Positions 1 to 7,056 of a stretch of 22,186 nucleotides of DNA are shown piece by piece. The stretch's first letter is position 1. Each line of letters starts with the position of its first letter. The notes beneath the pieces are model-generated. The model made no database searches. It had not been told where the DNA came from and was given only the letters and a program-made list of their open reading frames with translations. Source of the stretch: CAZKTS01 sp964555735 (lineage in GTDB: Bacteria > Actinomycetota > Acidimicrobiia > IMCC26256 > PALSA-555); NCBI GenBank assembly GCA_964555735.1, contig CAZKTS010000111.1:1-22186 (forward strand), in the 5' to 3' direction. Position numbers and translations under genes: made by a program.

Positions 1-2
1 GC

Positions 3-128
3 AAGAAGTACATGGGCATCGTGCGCTCGGCGTTCGTGATCGACGAGCAGGGCAAGGTCGCCGCGACCTTCTACAAGGTGAGCCCGAAGGACACGGTGCC
101 CAAGGTGAGCGCCGCGCTCAAGGGCTGA
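3..128 (+). CDS. bcp: Peroxiredoxin Bcp/PrxQ family, C-terminal fragment
   Basis: Only the last 41 codons are in the window; the gene starts upstream of base 1. The visible end (KKYMGIVRSAFVIDEQGK, then VAATFYKV) matches the C-terminal part of thioredoxin-dependent thiol peroxidases of the Bcp/PrxQ type, where a KKY.G..RS.F.ID..G strand pair closes the thioredoxin fold. Family role: reduction of hydroperoxides in the cytoplasm using thioredoxin. The peroxidatic cysteine lies outside the window, so activity cannot be judged. It ends with TGA at 126-128 and converges on fabI with an 8-bp gap. Confidence 0.8.
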   Translation, partial: KKYMGIVRSAFVIDEQGKVAATFYKVSPKDTVPKVSAALKG

Positions 129-136
129 GCCGACCG

Positions 137-892
137 CTACGCGCCGGTGGCGTGGAAGCCGCCGTCGACGTGCACCATCTCCCCGGTCGTCGCGGGGAAG
201 AAGTCGGAGAGCAGCGCGACGCACGAGCGCGCGACCGGCTCGGGATCCTTGATGTCCCAGCCGAGCGGCGCGCGCGTGTCCCAGACGTCCTCGAACGCGG
301 AGAACCCGGGGATGCTCTTGGCGGCCATCGTGCGCACCGGCCCGGCGGCGATGAGGTTCACGCGGATGCCCTTGGCTCCGAGCTCCTTGGCGAGATAGCG
401 CGACACCGACTCGAACGCGGACTTCGCGACGCCCATCCAGTCGTACGCCGGCCATGCCACCGTGTTGTCGAAGTCGAGCCCGACGATCGAACCGCCCGGC
501 GACATCAGCGGGAGCGCGCCCACCGCGAGCGCCTGGAGCGAGTACGCGGACACCTGGAGCGCGACGGCGACGTCCTCCCACGGCGCGTCCAGGAAGCCGC
601 CGCCGAGGCACGACTCGGGGGCGAAGCCGATGGAGTGCACCACGCCGTCGAGCTTTCCGCCCACCCGCTCGGCGAGCGCGTCGACGTCGGCCTGGTTGGA
701 CGCATCGAGCTCCACGATCTGGGACTCGTTCGGGAGTCGCTTCGCGGTCCGCTCGGTGAGCCGCATCACCCGGCCGAACGAGGAGAGCACGACCTCGGCC
801 CCCTGCTCCTGCGCGACGCGTGCGACCGAGAACGCGATCGACTGGTCGTTCAAGACGCCGGTGACCAGGATCCGCTTGCCTTCGAGCAACAT
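137..892 (-). CDS. fabI: Enoyl-[acyl-carrier-protein] reductase (NADH), InhA-like FabI
   Basis: 251 aa, ATG start, TAG stop. It is an SDR-fold enoyl-ACP reductase, the last step of each FAS-II elongation cycle. The start (LLEGKRILVTGVLNDQSIAF) is the variant Rossmann glycine motif typical of FabI/InhA, followed by ARVAQEQGAEVVL. The cofactor loop VVHSIGF lies at about 84-90. The catalytic pattern GLDFD...PAYDWMGVAKSA gives F141, Y150 and K157, spaced as F149, Y158 and K165 of mycobacterial InhA. The sequence is closer to InhA than to E. coli FabI. It is the last gene of the minus-strand FAS-II operon, 30 bp after the accD-like gene. No strong Shine-Dalgarno sits close to the ATG, so it may depend on readthrough translation from upstream. 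Confidence 0.93.
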   Translation of the reverse strand: MLLEGKRILVTGVLNDQSIAFSVARVAQEQGAEVVLSSFGRVMRLTERTAKRLPNESQIVELDASNQADVDALAERVGGKLDGVVHSIGFAPESCLGGGFLDAPWEDVAVALQVSAYSLQALAVGALPLMSPGGSIVGLDFDNTVAWPAYDWMGVAKSAFESVSRYLAKELGAKGIRVNLIAAGPVRTMAAKSIPGFSAFEDVWDTRAPLGWDIKDPEPVARSCVALLSDFFPATTGEMVHVDGGFHATGA

Positions 893-922
893 GAGACGAG
901 ACCCCCCAGGAGGTGGCGCAGC

Positions 923-2305
923 CTACAGCGGCGAGTTGCCGTGCCGGTGGGACGACGACCACTCGCGCTTGGTGGCGAGCCGGTCGAGTGCGTTCGCAAG
1001 GACGCGGCGGGTGTCGCTCGCGGCGAGCACGTCGTCAACGAACCCGCGCTCGGCGGCGACGTAGGGGTTGGCGAAGCGCTCCTGGTACTCGGTCTCGAGT
1101 GCGAGCGCCTCGCGCGCGCGCTCGTCGACGTCATCGATGGCGCGCAGGCGGCGCCCGTGGAGGATCTGCACGGCTCCAGGGGCGCCCATCACCGCGATCT
1201 CGGCGGTCGGCCACGCGCCGCACCAGTCGTTGCCGAGGCCCTTGGAGTCCATGACGATGTACGCGCCGCCGTACGCCTTGCGCAGGACGACGCACAACCT
1301 CGGGACGCTCGCCGCGGCGTACGCGTAGACGAGCTCGGCGCCGTGGCGGATCATGCCCCGCCACTCGAGGTCCTTGCCGGGCTCGAAGCCGGGGGTGTCG
1401 ACGAAGGTGACCAGCGGGAGGTTGAAGCAGTCGCACCACTGCACGAAGCGAGCGGCCTTCTCCGATGCCTCGATGTCGATGGTGCCCGCGCGCTGCTGGG
1501 GCTGGTTGGCGATGATCCCGACCGTGCGGCCGTCGAGGCGCCCGAGCGCGGTGACGAGGTTTGGTGCATGCCCGCTGCGGAGCTCGAGCAGCGAGCCGAC
1601 GTCGAGGACGTCGTCGATGACCACGCGCACGTCGTAGGACGCGTTCGGACGGCCGGGAACGGCGGCCGCGGCGCGCGCGCAGTCACGGTCGGTGGGATCC
1701 TCGCTCTCGTACCTCGGCGCGTCCTCGAGGTGGTTGGCGGGCAGGTAGTCGAGGACCGCGGCGACCGCATCGGCGGCGGCCGGCTCGTCGGGGACGAGGA
1801 GCGACGCCACCCCGCTGCGGCTGGCGTGCATCGCCGCGCCGCCGAGCGTGCGGTTGTCGATGTCCATGCCGGTGAACGCCCGCACCACCTCGGGGCCGGT
1901 CACGTAGGCGAAGGCGTCTTCGGTCATGACGGTGATGTCGGCGACCCCCAGGAGGAGGGCCGGGCCCGAGACCGCCGGCCCGACCACGACCAGGATCGTG
2001 GGCACGACTCCTGATGCGTGGGCCATGGCCCGAGCCACCCGGCCCCACGCGTGCAGCGACGCCACCCCCTCGGTGACGTCGGCACCGGAGGAGGCGATCG
2101 TGCCCACGAGCGGGATGCCGAGCTCGACCGCGAGCCGCGCCGCGCGCTCGAGCGTCGCACCCTCGGGCGGTCCGATCGCGCCGACGTGCTTGCCACCTTC
2201 CAACCGGAAGGTGCTGACCGGGCGCCCGGCGATGTCCTGGAGCGCGGCGGTGGCCGCCTCGCTGCGGCGCGCCGCGATCGGCGTGGAGGCGCGCGGCTCC
2301 GTCAA
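923..2305 (-). CDS. accD6: Acyl-CoA carboxylase carboxyltransferase (beta) subunit, AccD6-like
   Basis: 460 aa, close in length and layout to mycobacterial AccD6 (about 470 aa), which is also encoded beside the FAS-II condensing enzymes. Two crotonase-fold halves are visible: about 25-215 (HASGVVPTILVVVG, YVTGPEVVRAFTG) and 225-460 (NQPQQRAGTIDIEASEKAAR, FVDTPGFEPG, RKAYGGAYIVMDSK at 342-355, and a C-terminal HGNSPL close to the HKNIPL of the family). Role: transfer of carboxybiotin CO2 to acetyl-CoA to make malonyl-CoA for FabD; a biotin-carrying alpha subunit must come from elsewhere. The start is TTG at 2305, overlapping the fabF stop as TTGA, so translational coupling is likely. Odd: the N-half loop usually SGGAR is SSGAD (72-76), and the usual AAGGA is AVSGP (111-115). 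Confidence 0.87.
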   Translation of the reverse strand: MTEPRASTPIAARRSEAATAALQDIAGRPVSTFRLEGGKHVGAIGPPEGATLERAARLAVELGIPLVGTIASSGADVTEGVASLHAWGRVARAMAHASGVVPTILVVVGPAVSGPALLLGVADITVMTEDAFAYVTGPEVVRAFTGMDIDNRTLGGAAMHASRSGVASLLVPDEPAAADAVAAVLDYLPANHLEDAPRYESEDPTDRDCARAAAAVPGRPNASYDVRVVIDDVLDVGSLLELRSGHAPNLVTALGRLDGRTVGIIANQPQQRAGTIDIEASEKAARFVQWCDCFNLPLVTFVDTPGFEPGKDLEWRGMIRHGAELVYAYAAASVPRLCVVLRKAYGGAYIVMDSKGLGNDWCGAWPTAEIAVMGAPGAVQILHGRRLRAIDDVDERAREALALETEYQERFANPYVAAERGFVDDVLAASDTRRVLANALDRLATKREWSSSHRHGNSPL

Positions 2306-3555
2306 GCTCTCGCCGAGAGCACCAGTGTCGCGTTGTGGCCGCCGAACCCGAACGAGTTGGAGATCACGGGCGAGCTGCCGATCTCGCGAGCCTCACCGTG
2401 GACGATGTCGAGGTCGATGTCGTCGCCGGCACGCTGGAAGTTCGCGGTCGGGGGCACGAGGCCGTCTCGGATCGCGAGGAGGGACACGACGGCCTCCGCG
2501 GCACCGGCGCCGGCGATCATGTGGCCGAACACACCCTTGGACGAGGTGACCGGGGGAGCGGCATCACCGAACACCTTGCGGATCGCCTGGGCCTCGGACG
2601 CGTCGTTCAGGTCGGTGGACGTGCCGTGCGCGTTGATGTGCCCGATGGCCGACGGCTCGAGACCGGCGTCGTCGAGCGCCTGGTGCATGCAGGCCGCCGC
2701 GCCGACGCCACCCTCGGACGGCGCCGTGATGTGGAACGCGTCGGCGTTGCGGCCGTAGCCGGCGATCTCGCCGTAGATGCGCGCGCCGCGCGCCTGGGCG
2801 CGCTCCAGCGGCTCGAGCACGAGGAAGGCCGCGCCCTCGGCGATCACGAAGCCGTCGCGGTCGGCGTCGAACGGACGCGACGCGGCCGACGGGTCGTCGT
2901 TGCGCTTGCTCAGCGCGCCCATGCGGGCGAACGCGGCGAGCGTGATCCGCGTGATCGGGAACTCGGTGCCGCCGGCGAGCACCGCGTCGGCGGAGCCGTC
3001 ACGGATGAGGCGTGCGCCTTCGCCGATGGCGTTGGAGCCCGCCGCGCACGCGGTCGCGATGCAGAGCGCGGGCCCCGTCCAGCCGTACTTGATCGAGATC
3101 GTGCCCGCGGTGGCGTTCGGCATCATCATGGGCACGAAGAACGGGCTCACCCGTGAGGGTCCACGCTCGAAGAACGTCTCGCAGTTCTCCTCGAGGGTGT
3201 GCAGGCCGCCGATGCCGGTGGACGCGATGACCGCGCACCGTGCGGGGTCGGCGTCGAGCGCGCCGGCGTCGTCATAGGCGTCGATCGCCGCCGAGACGCC
3301 GAGCTGGGAGACGCGGTCGAGGCGACGGGACTCCTTCGGGCCGAAGTACGGCACGGGATCGAAGTCGAGGACCTCGCAGGCGAACTTCACCGGTTGCTCG
3401 GTGACGTCGAAGGCCTGGATCGGGCCCGCGGTGGGCCGACCCGCGCGCACGGTGCTCCAGAACCCTTCGAGGTCGGTGCCGGCGGGGGTCTTGACCCCCA
3501 TGCCGGTGACCGCGACGCGTGGGCGCCCGCGATGGTCGAGGTGGGCGTCGCTCAT
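2302..3555 (-). CDS. fabF: Beta-ketoacyl-ACP synthase II (KasA/FabF type)
   Basis: 417 aa thiolase-fold condensing enzyme that elongates acyl-ACP with malonyl-ACP. The full Cys-His-His triad is present: C170 in TACAAGSN, H310 in NAHGTSTDLND and H345 in GVFGHMIAGAGAAEA. The N-terminal VAVTGMGVKTPAG and C-terminal SNSFGFGGHNATLVL blocks are also typical. The ATG at 3555 overlaps the acpP stop (ATGA) and the 3' end overlaps the next start (TTGA), so it is coupled on both sides in the operon. Length is normal for the family. Nothing suggests a chain-length-factor variant, because the active-site cysteine is intact. Confidence 0.95.
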   Translation of the reverse strand: MSDAHLDHRGRPRVAVTGMGVKTPAGTDLEGFWSTVRAGRPTAGPIQAFDVTEQPVKFACEVLDFDPVPYFGPKESRRLDRVSQLGVSAAIDAYDDAGALDADPARCAVIASTGIGGLHTLEENCETFFERGPSRVSPFFVPMMMPNATAGTISIKYGWTGPALCIATACAAGSNAIGEGARLIRDGSADAVLAGGTEFPITRITLAAFARMGALSKRNDDPSAASRPFDADRDGFVIAEGAAFLVLEPLERAQARGARIYGEIAGYGRNADAFHITAPSEGGVGAAACMHQALDDAGLEPSAIGHINAHGTSTDLNDASEAQAIRKVFGDAAPPVTSSKGVFGHMIAGAGAAEAVVSLLAIRDGLVPPTANFQRAGDDIDLDIVHGEAREIGSSPVISNSFGFGGHNATLVLSARA

Positions 3556-3803
3556 GCCTTGGCGGCAACCTTCGCGAGCACGAGGTCGACGGCCTGGCCG
3601 ACGGTGGCCACACCCTCGAGGTCCTCTTCGGGCACCGAGATGTCGAAGCGCTCCTCGAGCCCCATGACCAGCTCGACCAGGTCGAGGCTGTCGGCGTCGA
3701 GGTCCTCCTTGAAGCGGGCCTCCTCGGTGACGGCGTCCGGCTCCACGCTGAGAACCTCCACGGCGACCTCGCGCAGGGCCGAGAGTGCTTCGTCACGCTG
3801 CAT
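3552..3803 (-). CDS. acpP: Acyl carrier protein
   Basis: 83 aa, acidic, four-helix ACP. The 4'-phosphopantetheine attachment serine is S39 in the motif DADSLDLVEL, followed by the helix MGLEERFDISVPEEDLEGVATVGQAV. It carries the growing acyl chain between the Fab enzymes of this operon. The start is set by a near-perfect Shine-Dalgarno (AAGGAGGC on the minus strand, 3811-3818) seven bases before the ATG at 3803. The open frame continues upstream to 3935, but those residues are not ACP-like and I exclude them. The stop overlaps the fabF start as ATGA. The strong ribosome site fits the need for excess ACP. Confidence 0.95.
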   Translation of the reverse strand: MQRDEALSALREVAVEVLSVEPDAVTEEARFKEDLDADSLDLVELVMGLEERFDISVPEEDLEGVATVGQAVDLVLAKVAAKA

Positions 3804-3810
3804 GCTGTGT

Positions 3811-3818
3811 GCCTCCTT
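3811..3818 (-). promoter_or_regulatory. Strong Shine-Dalgarno of acpP
   Basis: The minus-strand octamer AAGGAGGC lies 7 bases upstream of the acpP ATG. It is the best ribosome binding site in the FAS-II operon and fixes the acpP start at 3803 rather than at the further-upstream start of the open frame. Confidence 0.85.
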
Positions 3819-3834
3819 CAGGCATCGATCGTGG

Positions 3835-3865
3835 GCTCGAGCATTCTGGGGGCCCGCTCGAGCAT
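3835..3865 (-). repeat. Two phased GCTCGAGC palindromes upstream of acpP
   Basis: The 10-mer gctcgagcat occurs at 3835-3844 and again at 3856-3865, exactly 21 bp apart, about two helical turns. Each copy contains the perfect 8-bp palindrome GCTCGAGC. They lie in the 88-bp gap between fabG and acpP, the longest gap inside the operon. Position and phasing resemble a tandem operator, but no known regulator site is recognised. Chance recurrence in GC-rich DNA is the alternative. Confidence 0.4.
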
Positions 3866-3891
3866 CGGGCTGGATCGGGGGTGGTGCGAGA

Positions 3892-4665
3892 TCAGTGCCC
3901 CATGCCCAAGCCGCCGTCGACCGGCACCAGCGCACCGGTGACGTAGCCCGCCGGCTCCGAGGCGAGGAACGCCACCACGGCGGCGACCTCCTCGCTCGTG
4001 CCGAGACGCCCGAGGGGCACGGTGCCCTCCATCAGGGTGCGCCAGTCGGCGGGCATGGACTCGGTCATGTCCGTCACGATAGGCCCCGGGGCGACGACGT
4101 TGCAGGTGATGTTCCTGGGGGCGAGCTCCCGGGCCACGCTCCGGGACAGGCCGAGCAGCCCCGCCTTGGCGGCGCTGTAGTTGGCCTGGCCGGGAGCCCC
4201 GGCGTGGCCGCTCACCGACGAGACGTTGATGATCCGGCCCCAGCGGTTGCGCATGAGCTTCGGCGTGGCTCGGCGGATGGTGTGGAAGGCGCCGGTGAGG
4301 TTGGTGCGCAGCACGGTGTCCCACGCGTCCTGCCCCATGCGGGCGACGAGTCCGTCGGCGGTGATGCCGGCGTTGTTGACGAGGATCTCGACCGGGCCCC
4401 ACGCGGCTTCGATCTCACCGAAGGCGGCGTCGACCGCCGCCTCGTCGCCGACGTCGGCCTGGACGGCAAGGGCCTGGCCGCCGGCGGCTTCGATCGCGGC
4501 GACCGTGTCCGTCGGCCGGGTGCTCGACGCACAGCACGCGACCCGGTGCCCCTGGCGGGCGAGCTCGAGAGCGATGGCGCGGCCGATGCCGCGGGAGGCA
4601 CCGGTGACGAGCGCGACCCGCCCGGGGGAAGCGGCGGTCGGTTCGGCGGTCGAGGCCGCGCTCAC
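3892..4665 (-). CDS. fabG: 3-oxoacyl-ACP reductase FabG
   Basis: 257 aa short-chain dehydrogenase that reduces beta-ketoacyl-ACP with NADPH. Seen: Rossmann motif TGASRGIG at 21-28, NNAG at 97-100, then the catalytic set S150 (INVSS), Y163 and K167 (YSAAK), and PGPIVTDMT. The C-terminal VTGALVPVDGGLGMGH is standard for FabG. The annotated start is GTG at 4665, 16 bp after the fabH stop; no clear Shine-Dalgarno precedes it, so expression may rely on coupling with fabH. The first 15 residues (Ala/Ser/Thr-rich) are not conserved in FabG, and a slightly later start is possible. Placement between fabH and acpP supports FabG over a generic SDR. Confidence 0.92.
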   Translation of the reverse strand: MSAASTAEPTAASPGRVALVTGASRGIGRAIALELARQGHRVACCASSTRPTDTVAAIEAAGGQALAVQADVGDEAAVDAAFGEIEAAWGPVEILVNNAGITADGLVARMGQDAWDTVLRTNLTGAFHTIRRATPKLMRNRWGRIINVSSVSGHAGAPGQANYSAAKAGLLGLSRSVARELAPRNITCNVVAPGPIVTDMTESMPADWRTLMEGTVPLGRLGTSEEVAAVVAFLASEPAGYVTGALVPVDGGLGMGH

Positions 4666-4681
4666 GCGCGGGGGAGGTGGG

Positions 4682-5686
4682 TCACGCCTGACCCCAACGG
4701 ACGAGCGCGCTGCCCCATGTCATCCCCGCACCGAAGCCGCTCATCAGGACGAGGTCACCCGCGGCGAGCTCGCCTGCGTCGGCGACCTCCGACAGCGCGA
4801 GCGGGATGCTGGCGGCGGACGTGTTGCCGTAGCGGGAGATGTTGACGACGGTGCGCTCGGTGGGAATGCCGAGCCGGTTTGCCGCCGCCTCGATGATGCG
4901 CGCGTTCGCCTGGTGGGGGACGAACCAGTCGACGTCGTCGGCGGCGACGCCGGCGCGCTCGAGCGTGGCGCGAGCGGAGTCGACGACGGCGCGCACGGCC
5001 CGCCGGAAGACCTCCTGGCCCTGCATCTTGATGAACTGGAGCCCGTCCTCGATCGTGTCGGGCGTCGCCGGGAGCCGGCTGCCGCCGGCGGGGATGCCGA
5101 GGAGCCCGGTGGCCGAGCCGTCGCACCCGAGGTCCCACGCGAGCAGGCCGGGACCGCTGTCGGTCGCCGGGGTGGGTTCGAGCACCACCGCCGCCGCGCC
5201 GTCGCCGAAGAGGATGCAGGTGCCGCGGTCGTGCGGGTCGACGACCCGCGACAACGTCTCGGCCCCGATGACGAGCACGTGACCGAGCCCGCCGGCGGTC
5301 AGCAGCGCGGCGCCGGTGACGAGCTCGTAGACGAACCCGGCGCAGCCGGCGGCGAGGTCGAACGAGCCGCATGAGAGGCCGAGCCCGTCGCCCACGAACG
5401 CGCCGGTGTGGGGGATCGGCTGCTCGGGCGTCGCCGTCGCGACGATGAGCAGATCCACGTCGGACGGCGTGATCGTCGCCTGCTTCAGCGCGTTGGCGCC
5501 GGCCTCGATCGCCAGGGACGCGGTGGTCTGCTCTGATCCGGCGATCCGGCGCTCGCTGATGCCGGTGCGCTCGACGATCCACTCGTCGGTGGTCTCGACG
5601 CGTGCCTCGAGGTCGGCGTTCGTGAGGCGCTGCTCGGGCACGGCGGTGCCCCAGCCGGTGATGCACGCGCGCGTCGGCTGGGTCAT
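4682..5686 (-). CDS. fabH: Beta-ketoacyl-ACP synthase III
   Basis: 334 aa, standard FabH length. It starts fatty acid synthesis by condensing an acyl-CoA with malonyl-ACP. The Cys-His-Asn triad is complete: C115 in LAAGCAGFVYEL, H258 in VPHQANARI and N288 in RYGNTSAAS. ETTDEWIVERTGISERR near the N terminus is a FabH hallmark, and the C terminus has GFGAGMTWGSALVRW. ATG start. It lies 40 bp after the biotinyl-like gene and just before fabG. Which primer it takes (acetyl, branched or longer acyl-CoA) cannot be read from the sequence. Confidence 0.95.
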   Translation of the reverse strand: MTQPTRACITGWGTAVPEQRLTNADLEARVETTDEWIVERTGISERRIAGSEQTTASLAIEAGANALKQATITPSDVDLLIVATATPEQPIPHTGAFVGDGLGLSCGSFDLAAGCAGFVYELVTGAALLTAGGLGHVLVIGAETLSRVVDPHDRGTCILFGDGAAAVVLEPTPATDSGPGLLAWDLGCDGSATGLLGIPAGGSRLPATPDTIEDGLQFIKMQGQEVFRRAVRAVVDSARATLERAGVAADDVDWFVPHQANARIIEAAANRLGIPTERTVVNISRYGNTSAASIPLALSEVADAGELAAGDLVLMSGFGAGMTWGSALVRWGQA

Positions 5687-5726
5687 CGGGACACCGTCAC
5701 GGCGGCCACGTTCGCGCGCGGAGCGC

Positions 5727-5990
5727 TCAATGGTGGACGCGGAGCCAGGCTACGGGCTGGCCCTCGCGCAGGCGCTCGCCGGGGTGGGCGAGCATGCCGA
5801 CGAGGTGGCCGTCGAACGGGCTGGCGACCGGCGTCGAGGTGCCGGGTCCGTCGACCGTGCCGACGGACTGTCCCGCGACGAGCGTCGCGCCCTCGAGGAG
5901 GTCGGCCGAGCGGAACACGCCGACCGTGGGCGCGACGATCATGCGCTCCGGGACGAGCAGGCCTTCGCCGTGATCGAGCATGGCTTCCAT
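5727..5990 (-). CDS. Biotinyl/lipoyl-fold protein without the modifiable lysine
   Basis: 87 aa from the ATG at 5990, which starts 1 bp after the fabD stop; the open frame extends to 6038 but that would overlap fabD, so I prefer 5990. The sequence APTVGVF, then GQSVGTVDGPG..., then SPFDGHLVGMLAHPGERLREGQPVAWLR reads like the beta-strand half-repeats of a biotin carboxyl carrier protein (SPTVGTF, VGDTLCIVEAMKM, GTVKAILVESGQPV). At the hairpin where carriers have EAMKM the protein has DGPGT, so there is no lysine; there is no lysine anywhere in the 87 residues. It should not be biotinylated or lipoylated. Its fixed place between fabD and fabH and its tight spacing suggest a role with the FAS-II enzymes or acetyl-CoA carboxylase, perhaps structural. 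Fold assignment is by eye. Confidence 0.7.
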   Translation of the reverse strand: MEAMLDHGEGLLVPERMIVAPTVGVFRSADLLEGATLVAGQSVGTVDGPGTSTPVASPFDGHLVGMLAHPGERLREGQPVAWLRVHH

Positions 5991-5991
5991 G

Positions 5992-6921
5992 TCAGGCCAC
6001 CTCCGCCTGCGCGAGCTCGAGAAGATCACCGAGGTCATCGGGCGTCGCGATGTTGCGAACGGGGATGTCGGGGACGGTCCGTTTCGCCAGGCCGGCGAGC
6101 ATCGAACCGTGACCGACCTCGAGGAAGGAGGTCGCGCCGAGCGACGCCATCGTCTCCATCGACGGACGCCAGCGCACCGGCACCGCGACGTGCTCGGCCG
6201 AGCGCTCGCGCCAGCCGTCGGGACCGTCGTAGGCCCGGGCGTCGAGGTTGGAGATCACCCGCGCGCCAGGGGCGGAGAACGTGACGTTCGCGAGCTCGGC
6301 CGGCAACGCGTCGGCGGCGTCGCGCATGAGCGGCGTGTGGAACGCGCCGCCGACGTTGAGCGGCGTCGCCCGCTTCACGCCGAGCTCCTTGGCGCGTGCC
6401 GAGCCTGCCTCGACGCCGTCGGGCGTGCCCGCGATCACGACCTGGCCGGGCGCGTTGTCGTTGGCGACCCAGCAGCCGTCGGGCGCGGCGGTGCAGGCGT
6501 CTTCCGCTTGCTCGAGCGTCGCGCCGAGCAGGGCCGCCATGCGGCCGGGGTGGGCATCGGCGGCGGCCTGGGTGAGCTCGGCGCGTCGGGCGGCGAAGCG
6601 CACGCCGTCTTCCAGCGTGACGGCGCCGGACGCGATGAGCGCGGTGACCTGGCCGAGCGAGTGGCCGGCGAAGGCGACCGGCGCCGCGACCTGGTCGCGG
6701 ATCGCTTCCCACGCCACGAGAGAGGTGAGGAGGACGGCGAGCTGCGCCTCGCGGGTGCGGGCGAGCCGCTCGGCCGGGGCATCGAGCACGAGGTCGGCGA
6801 GGGGCTCGCCGAACGCGGCCTCGGCGCGCCCGACCACGGCAAAGGCCGGGTGGTCGCGCCACGGCTGGCCCATCCCGGGCGCTTGGGTCCCCTGTCCGGG
6901 GAAGATCACGGCGATGCCCAC
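5992..6921 (-). CDS. fabD: Malonyl-CoA:ACP transacylase
   Basis: 309 aa, normal FabD length. It moves the malonyl group from CoA to ACP. Seen: IFPGQGTQAPGMG at the N terminus, nucleophile S88 in AGHSLGQ, and partner H195 in GGAFHTPLM. The motif VGHGSML lies near the C terminus. The start is GTG at 6921; the translation begins GIAVIFPGQGTQ directly, as in other FabD proteins. It is the first gene of the minus-strand operon, and the operon promoter should lie in the 135-bp gap shared with the divergent fabZ gene. I see no clear -10 for it there. Confidence 0.94.
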   Translation of the reverse strand: MGIAVIFPGQGTQAPGMGQPWRDHPAFAVVGRAEAAFGEPLADLVLDAPAERLARTREAQLAVLLTSLVAWEAIRDQVAAPVAFAGHSLGQVTALIASGAVTLEDGVRFAARRAELTQAAADAHPGRMAALLGATLEQAEDACTAAPDGCWVANDNAPGQVVIAGTPDGVEAGSARAKELGVKRATPLNVGGAFHTPLMRDAADALPAELANVTFSAPGARVISNLDARAYDGPDGWRERSAEHVAVPVRWRPSMETMASLGATSFLEVGHGSMLAGLAKRTVPDIPVRNIATPDDLGDLLELAQAEVA

Positions 6922-7040
6922 AGTCGTGTTCCGACCTGGGGAGTCGGGCCGGGGTTACACCGGCCGGCCGGGTTCCGGGAGGTGGCCGGGGGCATGGTCC
7001 CAGGGTTCGCTCACCACGTTTCCGGCGTGGGAACGGGCGG

Positions 7041-7046
7041 TAACGT
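7041..7046 (+). promoter_or_regulatory. Candidate -10 element of fabZ (short leader)
   Basis: The hexamer taacgt fits TANNNT and ends 10 bases before the fabZ ATG at 7057, predicting a transcript leader of only a few bases. No good -35 or Shine-Dalgarno is visible. A weak inverted pair (CCACG...CGTGG, 7014-7030) lies just upstream. Confidence 0.3.
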
Positions 7047-7056
7047 GCCCGCCGAC

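Noticed and set aside
152..2014. 620-codon plus-strand open frame opposite fabI and accD6
   Set aside because: Low-complexity Arg/Ala/Asp/Val composition with no family resemblance; both real genes on the minus strand are unmistakable.
3804..3935. N-terminal extension of the ACP frame
   Set aside because: A strong Shine-Dalgarno and normal ACP length place the start at 3803.
5980..7056. Long N-terminal extension of the fabZ frame
   Set aside because: The extension is antisense to fabD and has no conserved sequence; FabZ proteins begin near MALENSDD.
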